From positions 11,640,857-11,704,856 of the forward strand of contig CM053331.1 of the NCBI GenBank assembly GCA_028583605.1: a stretch of 64,000 bases of DNA, given 5' to 3'. This stretch comes from Dastarcus helophoroides. Its lineage: Eukaryota > Arthropoda > Insecta > Coleoptera > Bothrideridae. Position numbers and translations under genes: made by a program. Each line of letters begins with the position of its first letter. Within the stretch, counting starts at the first letter, position 1. The notes beneath the pieces were generated by a model that saw only the letters and a program-made list of their open reading frames with translations, did no database searches and had not been told where the DNA came from. Positions 9,151 through 20,327 of the stretch are shown here, one piece after another.

Positions 9151-11989
9151 ATTTTTAACTATTATGAGTTAAACATCATGAGGTAACGTTTTAAGAATTT
9201 TTGAATATATCATAGTCGTGTATTAAAGTGTATTAAAATGTCTCCAAAAATGTGTCACCAAGTTTGATTGTGAAAGTTTAAATATTTCCAATAGTGGGCT
9301 GAAAATGTAATAATAAATTTGATTGATTACCATCTCAGGTCAAAAAGAGTTTAAAATTAAAAAAATTCTTGAAAAAATCAAATTTTAAGTTTAGACCTCA
9401 AATTTTAGCAAAAAGTGTAAAAACTGAAACTAAAAAATAGGTATTTGGGGAAAAAGTTAAAAATAAGAAAAAAACAAAAATTACAAAAAAAAGTGTAATA
9501 AAAGTCACTTCCGCAATTTTAAGAAAAGTTCACATTTTGATACTATAACCAAATTTTTAGAAAAAAAGAATGCAGAAACCTGAGCGTGAACTTTGATATT
9601 TTCACTACAGGAACTCGAAAACTCTAAGAGATACAAAGAAGTTTAAATAGGCATAGTAGCACAGAATTTAATAACTAACAATATTCCGCTGAGAAAATAA
9701 TTTAATTCCAATTCGTCTTGATTTTATATAGAAAAAAACTGAAAATCGCCATTTTTCATCAGTTGTAACTTGTTTATCTGAAGTGCGAACAAAAAAATCA
9801 AGAGCCATAGTTAACTGTTTCTTAAGGCCTTTTCATTGGTGTACGTTATTTTTTCTGAAATAAACTGTTTTAGAGAAAATTACAAAAACTTTGTTATTTG
9901 TTATGTCATCTAAATACAGCTGATAAAAGATGACTTGTGAAGATTGAAACTTATAGGAACTATTTTAACAACACAACCAACCCACTAAAGCAGCAATCTT
10001 ATTAAAATTACTTCACAACGAAGATTCAGAAATAATCCATCTTACTTATCAAAACAATAATCTCTGAATTGCATTCGTAATGAAAGATATGCCTAATTTT
10101 CTATGAAAATATTTTGCAATGCAAAACCTTGAATATATTGAACAAATAGCAGCATTAAACGAAATAGCCAGATATGATCTCGAACATAAGTAATGAGAGA
10201 AATAAAAATAAAAGGATAATTACTGACATCACGAAAGTCGATTGAATCGAGAAATTTAAAATTTTGTGCAATGATCCGATTGTAACGACTGGCCTTGCTC
10301 TTATTTTTTGGTCGTTTTGCAATCGCGTGATTTAGGTATAATTGAGATGAAAAATGAGACCCATGTCAATGAAACCCACTCCGTTGGACAAGTTGCGAAC
10401 GTTTTAATTAAGCAAAACAAAGCTGGAGGATTCATGTAACGTTTTTTAAATACCATTTCTCAGGCTGAAGTATGACATGAGATAATATTACATGTTAACG
10501 TTGTTATTAGTGGCAGGCACAGGCACTTTACGCAATTACCTTAACAAATCTGTATACTTGTAAAATTCTTTTAAAGGTGTTTATGGGGATCGTTAAACGA
10601 AACTTTTTATCATGCAAAATTAGTAAATAGAAAATTAGTGACTACTATACTATTCTCTGCATATTTTTTAAAAAGGTTCGCTAAAGTCATTTAGTTTGAT
10701 TTTTTCATTACATATCTCTTCTTTCTTTCTCTTTTCCCGATCTTTAAAATTATTCTGGTCAACACTAATTTTGTCACACGAAGTCTGGTATATAATTGTG
10801 TCTAGACTACCTGCCCCCATCACCCTCAGTTTTCTTGTGACAATTTAAAATTTATTTTTGGAAATGTAGTCTTCCCAAATAATGTTAGTTTTTATTTAGG
10901 TCTATATATTATTTACATTTAAAAAGGTTTTATTAGAAATAAACCATAATATTATGATTATATTAATTCTTCATTTAAAGTTTTTTTAAACATTAAAATT
11001 TGAGTACCTTTTATGTGAATGAGACACTAGGGATCAAAAAAAATTAGCAACGGTTTGTCACACACGTAAATTTTAATTTGTAAATAGAAAACTGTAAAGC
11101 GTTTTTAGTTGTAAGGCTTTCTGGTATATTTCTACCACCACTTCATATCAAATTAGGCTTACCAAAAATTTTCTAGAGGAGATGGGTCCCAATAAAAATG
11201 GACTTTTCTATTTCAAAGAGAAATTCCCCAGAATGAGTAGTAGAAATAGTAGTTGTAGTAGTAGTAGAACTTTAAATTAAGAAAATTAATAAAGGACTTG
11301 TTTAAAGAAAAATTAATGTTCTGAAATGATCAACATAAAATGGCTTCAAAAATTTAATTGGAAATTTTTTGGTTTAGCATAAGAGTGATATCTAAAGATA
11401 TTTGGTTAAAAAACTTTTATTGGAGTATAAAACTTTGGGTTGCAATATGAGGATCAAGATTTATTTTTTAGACACATATCTGGACTTTATTTCTGCAAAT
11501 TAGAGGGCTCTGGGAGCTCTAAGTGATAAAAACTGATAAAAGTTTCATGCGGACATTCTAATGATGGAAAAATTTTATCAGAGCAGATTAAACTCAAGGG
11601 TGTTGACTGACTATTACTGCTTGATCAAAAGGAACCAATTAAAAGCTAAAGTATATAAAAAAAACGATTGTAAGTTCCCAAAGTACATTTTTCATGTTAT
11701 ATTTCTGGAGATCCATCATTTTTCAAACATTTAACAAACAAATATCGTGGATGATTAAAACCTCAAAACTGCTTATTTTAAATGACAACAACTAACACTA
11801 TTAAAAAATACAAAAGAAGTTCATGTGGCATGACAAAATTTCAATTTTGTTGTCCAGTGATCTATCTTTATAAATGACAGTTTGGTATAGTCCCTAGAGG
11901 CTCCACGGGCCGCCGCTCAAGGGGGCAGTTTAAAGCCGCGCGCTAGCCTGAAGCCTTTGCCTGTGAAATAATCAGTTTTTTTATTAAAT
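9151..11989. other. Intergenic AT-rich DNA, no genes seen
   Basis: There is low-complexity A-rich sequence around 9340-9500, a short (GTA)n microsatellite at about 11236-11268, and a brief GC-rich patch at 11890-11950 that resembles a hAT terminus but cannot be assigned. I see no other structure. Confidence 0.5.
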
Positions 11990-12592
11990 AACATTTTTAA
12001 GATCAACTATATAATGTTAGCAGAATTCTATATACCTTTTTTTCCTAATTTCGAATTAATACCTAAAATGTCGGTGATTTTTTTATTAAATTATGATTTT
12101 TTTCTGTTTCCTTTTTCCAAAGATTTTCGACTTAAACGGAAAATTGTGACTAATTACCTCAAATTTTTAATTTTTTTAAATATGTGTGATAACTTCTGCA
12201 AAAATTTCGAATTTAACTTTAAAATTTGAATTGTTTTTTATAATGTGTAGCAAATGTTTTTGATCTTCTGAACACACTCCTAATTGAAGCTTTCGACGAA
12301 AATTTAAATTAGACGGAATATTCGTAGGAGTCTGTTATCCATGAAGCTTGTTAGCACAACAACGGCTAAAGAAATTGCTGGTATGATCGCCGATGATGCA
12401 GTAATGCGAAACCTTGTGGAATTTCTAAATTAAATTTCGTTGCGTTTTTATCGTTAATAACGTTCAAAATTTATGAATAAATTTCATTGTAATTTAGAAA
12501 TTAAGATTTTATTTCTCAAGATGTATATCCCAGATTTAAATTTTTCTTATATCTTAAGGAATGTATTTGCTAAATCATTTTTTTGAAATACA
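11990..12592. repeat. T-rich low-complexity repeat stretch
   Basis: This is degenerate sequence built from the recurring word AAATTTCGAATTTTT, of the same kind as at 12870-14650 and 33110-35850. The open frame at 12014-12229 is a by-product of this composition. Confidence 0.5.
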
Positions 12593-12793
12593 AATCTTGT
12601 CCCCTGAACCCAAGAAATATTAAAAAAACACAACAAAGTTTCTTCTAACGCGTTTCTCTCTGAAGAAGATAGCTTGGCTATCGAAACGCGTTAGAGCAAC
12701 CTTTGCTGTGTTTTTTGATCTTTCTTAGTTTCAGGGGGCAAGATTTCTATTTTAATTTTTGAAGATAACCAAGGATCAGTCCGTTCCACCAAT
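12593..12793 (+). mobile_element. Penelope-like hairpin element, copy A
   Basis: The two arms are reverse complements of one another: TGAAATACAAATCTTGTCCC on the left and the matching GATTTCTATTTTAA on the right. The right side extends a further 45 bp or so, ending GATCAGTCCGTTCCACC. The centre holds CTGAAGA, then the 6-bp stem GATAGC-TTG-GCTATC, then GAAAC (about 12662-12692). Near-matching ATCATT..TTT flanks suggest a target duplication. The element is non-coding. Confidence 0.75.
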
Positions 12794-14925
12794 ATCATTA
12801 TTTTTGCCCAAAATCTCGCTTTGATCTTTACTATCATTATTGATTTTCAAAAGTGATATGAAATGATCACAATGGTTTCCAATTTTTTTTAATTTCGACT
12901 TTAATTTTAATATTTCGGTTTTTCTTGAAAGTTCGAATTCATTAAGTGAATCATTACTTTAAAACAATTTGGAAATTTTTCAAATACTCCTAATAAACTC
13001 AAACTGTTATTATTTATTTTGTTTAAAATTTTGTGTTTACGAAATATTTTGCTGATGAATTTAATTTTTTTCTATTAATATTTCTACTTTTTCTTAAAAA
13101 ATTTTCGATTCAAGAGTAAAACGCAACATTTTACATTTACACTTAATTTAAACAAAACGAAAAATTTTTTATTTAACATAATTTTTCGATAATAATCGTC
13201 AATCGAGTGTTTTCATAAATGGGAAATCTGATTAGGAAAGAAAGCAAAAATCTAAAATTGCAACTTTTTTTTGAAAATGTCAAATTTGGGCTTGGAACTG
13301 CAATTTTTTTATAATTTAAATGGGGAAATTAAAATTAAAAAACAAAAGCATTCAAGTTTCTTTAAAAAATTCGAAATTTTGGGAAAGGCGGGCAAAATTT
13401 GAGTTTTGGATCTAATTTTTTAGTTCAGGATTAAAAAGGAAAGTTTAAAAAATAAATATTAAAATAAAAAGCGAGATGTCCAAAGAAATTTAGAATATGA
13501 TATTTACATTTTTTAACAAACAGATTTATTTTAAAACATGTATTTTCTGTTACGGAATTTTCAGTTTAAGGGCTAACATTTCGTGATTAAATTCAAAAGC
13601 TTAATCAAAAGCAAGGTAAAAATTCATGTTTAAAAAGTTAGAGATCAATATCAAAAGTTCGCTAAGATGAATCTAAATTTTGAAAAAATGTTAGTCTTTT
13701 TGAGCTTTTACTTATCTTTATCAAAATTTCAAATTTGAAGTATTTCTTTTTTTATTTGAATTTATTGTTGAATTGTCAAGGACAAAGTCAAATTTCAAAA
13801 ATCAAAATGTTAAGTATGAAGCTGAAATTTCGACTTTAATTCGTAATTTTGGGATCTTCGAAATTTCAAGTTCAAAATGTAAGCTTATAATTTGAAGTAG
13901 ACAGTTGGGAAAAACGTCAAAATATTAAATAGAAACCTAAAATAAAAAATCTATTTTTGGAAATTTTAACTTTTAAACCTTTCGAGGACATCCAAATTTT
14001 AATTTTATTATTATTTAAATATTTTGAGATAAATTAAACATTTCGGGAGAAATTTTGGTAAGTTTAAATTTGAAATTCCCAGAGTTTATCTTCAAATTTT
14101 GAAATTTGACATCCACATTTTTTAATATCAAGATCAAGAATTTAAAATTTACGATAATCTTGGAATTGCTCATTATTGTCTAAAAAATTTACCTTTTAAA
14201 ACTTGATCAAAATTCCAGCAAAAAAGTAAAGCTTAATGTTGTAATCGTCGAAAGAAACTGCTCTTTTAATTTGAAGCTGAAAATCAAAATTTTACCTTTA
14301 AAATAAAAATAATAAAACTAAAATCTGGGGTTTATAAAGTCAAAAAAATACTTCGAATTTTCCACAATAAATGTGTCTTAACATCTTTGTTTTAAAGTCA
14401 AAATATGGAAATTAATTCGTTTGGAAATTAAGCTAACTTTTCGAGAAATAAATTTGAAATATCTTAAAGTTTCTCGTCTTGAACACGGTAGGTTAAAAGC
14501 CAACATTTCAAAAAATTGAAGTGTATAAGTTACAATAAAAGAGGGGTAAAAAATTTCGTATTTTTGAGCTTAGGTTTTTAAAATTTCGATTCCAGTATCG
14601 AATATTCGAATTTTTTTCTCAAAGTTTGGATTTTAAAACTACAGATTTCGCTTAACACATAGTTCAAGGCCGAAATCAAAAACTGAAAAGAAAGCCAAGT
14701 TAAGCTCGATTTCAATTTATGTTTTATTGGCTTTTTCTTTGCCAGTTACTCCTTCCACCATTCTAGATTTTCAGTAACTTTTTGTTAAGGATAAGCAGTT
14801 TTTTAGAGATTGCCTTTTTCTTAATAAATAAAAGGTTTCCAAACACTCTCGAATTTTTGAACTTGAAAACTCATAAGTTTAAATTTAGAACCTAAAATAA
14901 AAATTTATTCAAAAGCAACATATAC
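12794..14925. repeat. AT-rich strand-biased degenerate repeat block
   Basis: From about 12870 to 13130 the T-rich version of the AAAATTTCGACTTTTT word is on the plus strand. From about 13220 to 14650 it is mainly the A-rich complement (GAAATTTTGAAAAAAGTC-like). No gene is present. Confidence 0.55.
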
Positions 14926-14929
14926 AGTG

Positions 14930-15960
14930 CAGCGAAAGAAGCATTAGGAAAGAGAAAAATGAATATTTATGCAAAGCCAAATACCAGCTTTGGTTTTTAC
15001 CAAAAGTTAAAAAAATCCCGCAAGAAAAGAAAAAAGCTTACCTAGAAGTAAACAAACACCAGAAGCATATAAAATCTACATTGCAAAAAGAAATCATGTA
15101 AACAGAGGAAGACGTGAAATAAAAAATAGGTATTGGCAACAATTTAGTACACACATGGAACGTGATATGTTTGGATTTCAAAAAACGATGTGGAACATGA
15201 TAAGAGGTCTAAAGAAAACAACGAACGAGGAAGTAGAGAAAACAACTGTTAGCGCAGAAAGAAACTTGGGTCGAACATTTTAAAACTCTCTATAATAAAG
15301 CCATTCTTCAAAACACAATGAGGATGAGGCAAGAAACACAAACGAAGAATCAGAACTTGTAAGGATAACAGAATAACAGTCAGAAATGCAATTACCAAAC
15401 TGAAGAACTGAAACTACCCAACGTATACATAAAGCATGGAAAAGAGCCATCACTAAGAGAAATAAAGAAACTGTTCAATAGAATATTACTTAATAATAAC
15501 CGAGTGGAAAGAAAACGTTACTATCCCACTCTTTAAGAAAGGTGACAAAAAGATACCATCTAACTACAGAGGAATAATATTACTGAGCTCCGTACTTCTT
15601 ACAACTATACTGGCACCAGAAATATCAAACGTCTTGAACCTTGAACAATAGCATGATACACAATGTGTTATCGACAGAGGAATGCCCAAATCAGGGAAAA
15701 ATGTAAAGTGGGAAGATGTGGTACGATGGTCAAGAAGAAGAATAAGATGCTGGAATGAACACGTTAATCGAACGGCAGACAACATGCTGGCGAAAATAGC
15801 ACGCAATGGAAAGCCACAAGTGACCAGATCACCAGGGAGACCACCGAAACAATGGCGTGACAGTTGGCAGTCGTTTTCACAGGAACAACAATAACAGGAA
15901 TCCAGAATTAACACGCAACTAGCCTTACTAAAGAAGGAGCAGAAGAAAAAGAAAATAAAA
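14930..15960 (+). pseudogene. LINE with internal deletion (pre-RT plus 3' tail)
   Basis: The first part (14930-15640) reads in pieces as the linker and start of a reverse transcriptase, including EWKENVTIPLFKKGDKKIPS and NYRGIILLSS. At about 15660 the sequence jumps to the last part of such an ORF: a 70-codon frame at 15682-15894 with WSRRRIRCWNEHVNRTADN and SPGRPPKQWRDSW. The catalytic core between them is missing. The 3' end is a GAAGAAAAAG-rich tail. The longer open frame on the opposite strand is a shadow. Confidence 0.8.
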
Positions 15961-16039
15961 ATTCGTGCAAGAAAATTTTACAACATTACATTAATACGTG
16001 TTAAAAATTTCGTCAAAATGCAACAAGTGGTTTAGTTAC

Positions 16040-18240
16040 AACGAATTTTGAAAATTAGTAAGCCGCTCAGAGACATAGAATTGATTCGAGAGCATTGTCG
16101 AACGATAATTTATTACAACTTTTAAAGAGGTTAATTGCAACAAGAATGTCTTGCCGAGCTGGTTGCTGTTTTTGGTAATGAGGCACCACATCAGTCGACA
16201 ATTTCTGAATCCAAACGTAGACGTACAAATCTCAACGATGGTTCTAGGCCAGGTTAACCAAAAACCGCGTCGGAAAATATTAATGCTGTAGGTGAGGTGA
16301 TTAATATTAATGTAATTTACCACGAGATGGGAAGTTTCTTGGACATTTGAGTATTTGGGCAAATTAGTTTCTCGTAGGATCCTGCATCTGTTGCCCGAGA
16401 AGCAATTGGTGGTCCGTGTCAATTGGTGCCGAAGAACTCAAAATCATTTTAATAAATTTTGTACAGTATTGTCTGTGGCGGCGAGTCTAGAAATTATTCT
16501 TATGAACCCGAGAATAAACGTCAGTCTAGTGTTTAGGTGTTTCAAATTCATTCGTTCCCGCAGTGTGTCCAAAAAGATGGTCACAACTGTATCAAAATCC
16601 AGACTTCTTCTTGGTGTTTCTGAGCCAGGATGTTCGTCTATCAGGACCACGCCTTTCATCAATTTTTCCCTGCATGATCAAATGCAACATGTCGCATAAC
16701 TCCAAATCTCATGACAATGCCAAAATAAGACAAATTTCTTTATTCTTCTGCATCCTGTTCAGGCCCTCTACGTTAGTGACATGGTCCATCCGGCCTATTT
16801 TCAGCATGAGTCTGTATGACCACATTTCAAATGCTTCAAGCCACTTCAAGGTATCTTCTGTTAGAATTTATGATTTCACTACATATAGAAGAACAGAAAA
16901 GACACAATACCTGACCATTCTCACTCCAGGAATCATGCTTATTTCATGTCCACTTAGAATCTTTTTCATCCTTACAAAGGCAGCCCTAGCTTGCTCAATT
17001 CGTGATTTTATTTCTATTGCGTTGTCCCAATTTTCGTTCAGAAACTGCCCCAAATACTTTATTTCTGTACCCTTTCTAGTTTATTTTGACCAATCCAGAG
17101 CTCGTGGTTCGATTGCTTACTCACGACCATAACTACACGGCTACATGGAGTGACTACTTGATTAAGAAAGCTTTAAAGTTCCTCAACACTATGTGCAAGA
17201 AGAACAGAGTCGTCTGTATATCTAAGATTGTGCTATGTTATGCCGTTTATTTTCACTCCCTCTCTGGTATCCGTTATGACCTATTAAAATATTTTCTCCG
17301 AGTATAGGTTGAACAGAAGCGGCGACAAAATGGAACCTTGCCTTACTTCCCTTTTGGTTGAAATACATTAAGTTAAACTGTTTTCTGCTCTTAGTTTTGC
17401 TTTTTGATGCTAGTAAAGGTTAGCGATGAGGCGTAGGTCTTTATCATCTATTACTGTTGTATATAATATTTCTATTATTTTCTCATATTTTACCCTATCA
17501 AAAGCCTTTTTAAAATCAACAAAGCACATGAACACATCTCAATTCAAGTCTCTACACCTCTGGGTCAAAACCTGAATGCCAAACAATGCTTCCCTGCTAC
17601 CCAGGCCTTTACGGAATCCAAATTATGTATTTTCGATCTGTACTTTTATGTTGGGGTATATTCGCTGATAAATTATCTTTAGAAACAATTTCAGAACATG
17701 TCTCATTAAGTACGATGATCATTGCAGTTCTTTGTCTTTGCAGTCTTAGGGATCGGGATAAATGTCGACCTTAACCAATCCAAACATAGAGCTACAATTC
17801 TTTTAGAAGATCGAAAACATTAAATGCTGATTGGTACGCAACTGTTTGTTTGCCACAAATCATTTCTAAGCTACGAAAAAACAACCTACATCGTCGAATC
17901 ATCCTTCACCAAGACAATGTGAGTGCCCATACTGCTTATTGTTAGTGCGATTGGGTTTTTGGAACGACAAAATATAGATTTGCTTAATCATCCTTCGTAC
18001 GGCCCTGACTTGAGTCATAACGATTTTTTTACATTTCTGTGCATAAAAAATGCATTGCGTGGAAAACGATCTAAATCACCTGAAAATGCTATCGATGCTT
18101 TCCAAATGAACATTTCGAACATACCCATTGAAAAGTGGAATAATTGCTTTAACAACTGGTTTGAACGAATGCAAAAGTGCAACGACACTAATGGCAAATA
18201 AATACTTTGAAAGAGAATAAATATTTAAAATCTGAGATAT
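16040..18240 (+). pseudogene. mariner transposase pseudogene, split by a LINE
   Basis: The N-terminal helix-turn-helix half lies at about 16080-16450 (ECLAELVAVFGNEAPHQSTI, then RVNWCRRTQNHF). The first catalytic region is at 16454-16600 (GGESRNYSYEPENKRQSSV, with the expected Asp changed to Gly, then RSRSVSKKMV). The frame resumes at about 17775-18201 with LHQDNVSAHTA and HPSYGPDLSHNDFFTF, the second and third catalytic motifs, and ends in FERMQKCNDTNGKY. The two catalytic Asp codons lie 94 nt apart, so the original DD34D spacing has lost sequence and frame. The gap holds an unrelated minus-strand LINE. Confidence 0.85.
16600..17770 (-). pseudogene. LINE RT fragment inserted in mariner
   Basis: Read on the minus strand in order, the motifs are GFRKGLGSREALFGIQVL, VDFKKAFDRVKYEKI, REVRQGSILSPLLFNLYSEK, YTDDSVLLAHSVEEL (catalytic box, Ala changed to Thr) and LGQFLNENWDNAIEIKSRIE-like sequence. 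They end in FSVLLYVVKS, MLKIGRMDHVTNVEGLNRM and LIMQGKIDERRGPDRR at about 16610. This is the classic C-terminal half of an insect endonuclease/RT LINE. It is truncated at its 5' side and carries scattered stops. It interrupts the mariner reading frame, so it is the younger insertion. Confidence 0.85.
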
Positions 18241-18244
18241 TATT

Positions 18245-19515
18245 TTTGTTAGGGCTGTATGTAAAAAGACAACCTTCGTATTAGAGAAATTATTATACCG
18301 TTTAATTTAATGTTATTCTACTATATATTTAAGAATAAACCACAACATCTCATTGAAGTTGAACGTTAATCGAAATGTATTTTGTGCCAAACTGGGACAA
18401 GGAATACTAAAGAGGGATGGATCGTTTCCGCAATTCGTTATCACTTGCAGAATAAAGTACAGTACACCCATGAGCGAAATTCCCAGTTGTCACGATTTCA
18501 ACAATAATAACGTTGTACAAGCGTGTGCATGTGTATTACTTAATTGCAAAATATTAATTTAATTTCATATAAATTAACCAGATAATCTCAGCATTCTTCG
18601 CCGCTATTGCATGTTGATTTACGAACAGACGTAAATTACAATTGTACTTTTAAGAACAGGGAAATTTGTCTAAGAAATGAATATATTACCAACCATTTAC
18701 GTGAGAATGTGCAGAAGTCTGAAGTTTTGCTTGGATCGTGTTGCTAATTGTATTAAACTACTGCAAAATATGCAATACTTTCGAATACTTTTCTTAAAGA
18801 CGAACACAATTAAGATGTTAATTACAACATTTGGTAATAATTTGAGATTCACAGAGTATAATTTGCAAGAAATGTTATGAAATGAATGTAATATCTTTGA
18901 GAACGTTTCCAAATGTAGCAACACAGTTGAGCTCGCCCTACTCATATCGAATTTGCTCGAGGTAGACACTTGAACTAGAGCAGTGTTATTAACTTAATTT
19001 ATTACTTTTACGTAAACGAATTGCACATGGTCGTGATACTACTTAAACACTTAACATGTTATTATCTCCAGTTGCTTAAATTATTTAGCATTCTTTCGGC
19101 AATGATTATAATGAATTATTCTGAATATCTGAAATAAAATTTGAATTTAAAAAACTAGGCAGCCATGGGTTCTCCAACAGAAATAACTTAGAAATACAAA
19201 GTAATTTTTTTTTTAATTTTCAAATTAACTGTAGTATCAAAAAATTGAAATTTCGTCATTTGTCTGGTTTTCACATCTCTCAGGGCTCGGAATAACAATG
19301 CTGTATATTTTGATATGGTTTATTTATTAGGTGAATACAACTTGAATGAAATAAAAATAAACAATATTAAATTTTTAAACGCAAATAGTAAAGAAATATT
19401 AAAAATATTTAAAAATAAATGCTTTGTTTTTGTTATTTATTTTTATATTAAAAAATGTTAATATATATAGTACTCACTTATGTGCACAAAAATTAATTTA
19501 ACGTTTGAAAAGAGA
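18245..19515. other. Intergenic DNA, nothing recognised
   Basis: There are no protein motifs or clear repeats; short open frames here have no recognisable content. Confidence 0.5.
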
Positions 19516-19592
19516 AGTAGTATGTCTCGGTGGATAAGGCTATTATTTCTATGCGATCTAGTCTGGTAGGTCGCGTGTTAAAACCCTGTTAC
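19516..19592 (+). repeat. tRNA-derived sequence (SINE head or tRNA relic)
   Basis: An A-box-like GTCTCGGTGGATAAGGC is followed about 30 bp later by a B-box-like GGTCGCGTGTTAAAACCC. This is the spacing and wording of tRNA-derived SINE promoters (GGTCGCGGGTTCGAATCC type). The acceptor stem does not close convincingly, so it is not a working tRNA. Confidence 0.4.
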
Positions 19593-19819
19593 CAATCACG
19601 CATTCTTTTTTAATCGTGTTACACGTCCTATAGATATGTGCTGCAGTTAACATAAGAGCACATTGGTAACGGAAATTAGAGTCATGCGAAAACATAAGTT
19701 TTTTTGCCTATCAAAAATACCTCAACGCGCCTAAATAAATTTTCACTTCAAAAAAACATGTTTTGTAGAGTTGTTACACATAAGCGTCAAACAATTTATC
19801 TGATAAATTTGACATATAA

Positions 19820-20327
19820 ACCCTCCAAAACCTGTCCTAAACCAGGTTAAGAAAGGGTGAAGGGGAGGAGTAACAACCTCGTAAAAAAACCAGGGTTCAT
19901 CTGGCCCAGATGATGAGGAGGTGAGGGCCCCTATCTAAGGGTTACAAGGCAAAACTACTGCCTTGTAGCGTTCAGTCATAGATATCACTCAACACTTGTA
20001 GTATAGATGTTGGATCATCAAAGGCTGGGAGAAGACAACCCGTAAGACAAATTCCTGGTCCTCCAGGTTGGGAGTGTGGCAGTGGGCTAGCTCCTCATTA
20101 CGCGTAGAAATCGCGATCAGTCTCTGAAGATAAATGAATCTTCCCGAACACGACCGCTGCAACGAACTAAAGACATGATTAATAGAACCTGGAACATACA
20201 AGGACTGCGAGGAAAGTCAGATGACATTGCAAAGGTAATGCAGCAAATGAATATAGATATTGCTGCACTAACAGAAACAAAGAAGAAGGAAAACATGGTT
20301 GAATTAAGAGCAGACTACATTCATATA
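19820..20327 (+). pseudogene. 5' part of a long LINE: leader and start of APE endonuclease
   Basis: A GC-richer leader (19840-20170) precedes a frame at 20175 that opens MINRTWNIQGLRGKSDD, with DIAALTETKKKE and ADYIHI. This is the beginning of an apurinic/apyrimidinic-type endonuclease domain. The frame breaks at a TA at 20326 where a DNA transposon starts, and resumes after two transposons at 23873 as YSGVDKSKRAARCV. Joining the two flanks restores the expected run across the insertion site. Confidence 0.85.

Noticed and set aside
12650..12700. Calling the hairpin core a functional hammerhead ribozyme
   Set aside because: CUGAAGA, stem II and GAAA are present, but no stem I with a matching UH cleavage site could be paired in this copy; kept only as a resemblance.
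12593..12793. CRISPR-like or satellite reading of the recurring GATAGCTTGGCTATC segments
   Set aside because: Copies are dispersed, inverted and flanked by target duplications; they are mobile elements in a eukaryote.
15564..15914. 116-codon minus-strand frame
   Set aside because: It is the shadow of the plus-strand LINE C-terminus (GRPPKQWRDSW) and lacks motifs.
16563..17132. 189-codon plus-strand frame
   Set aside because: It is the antisense of a LINE RT whose minus-strand motifs (NENWDNAIEIKSRIE, YTDD box) are clear.
19516..19592. Functional tRNA gene
   Set aside because: A- and B-box-like words are present, but the acceptor stem and anticodon arm do not fold acceptably.
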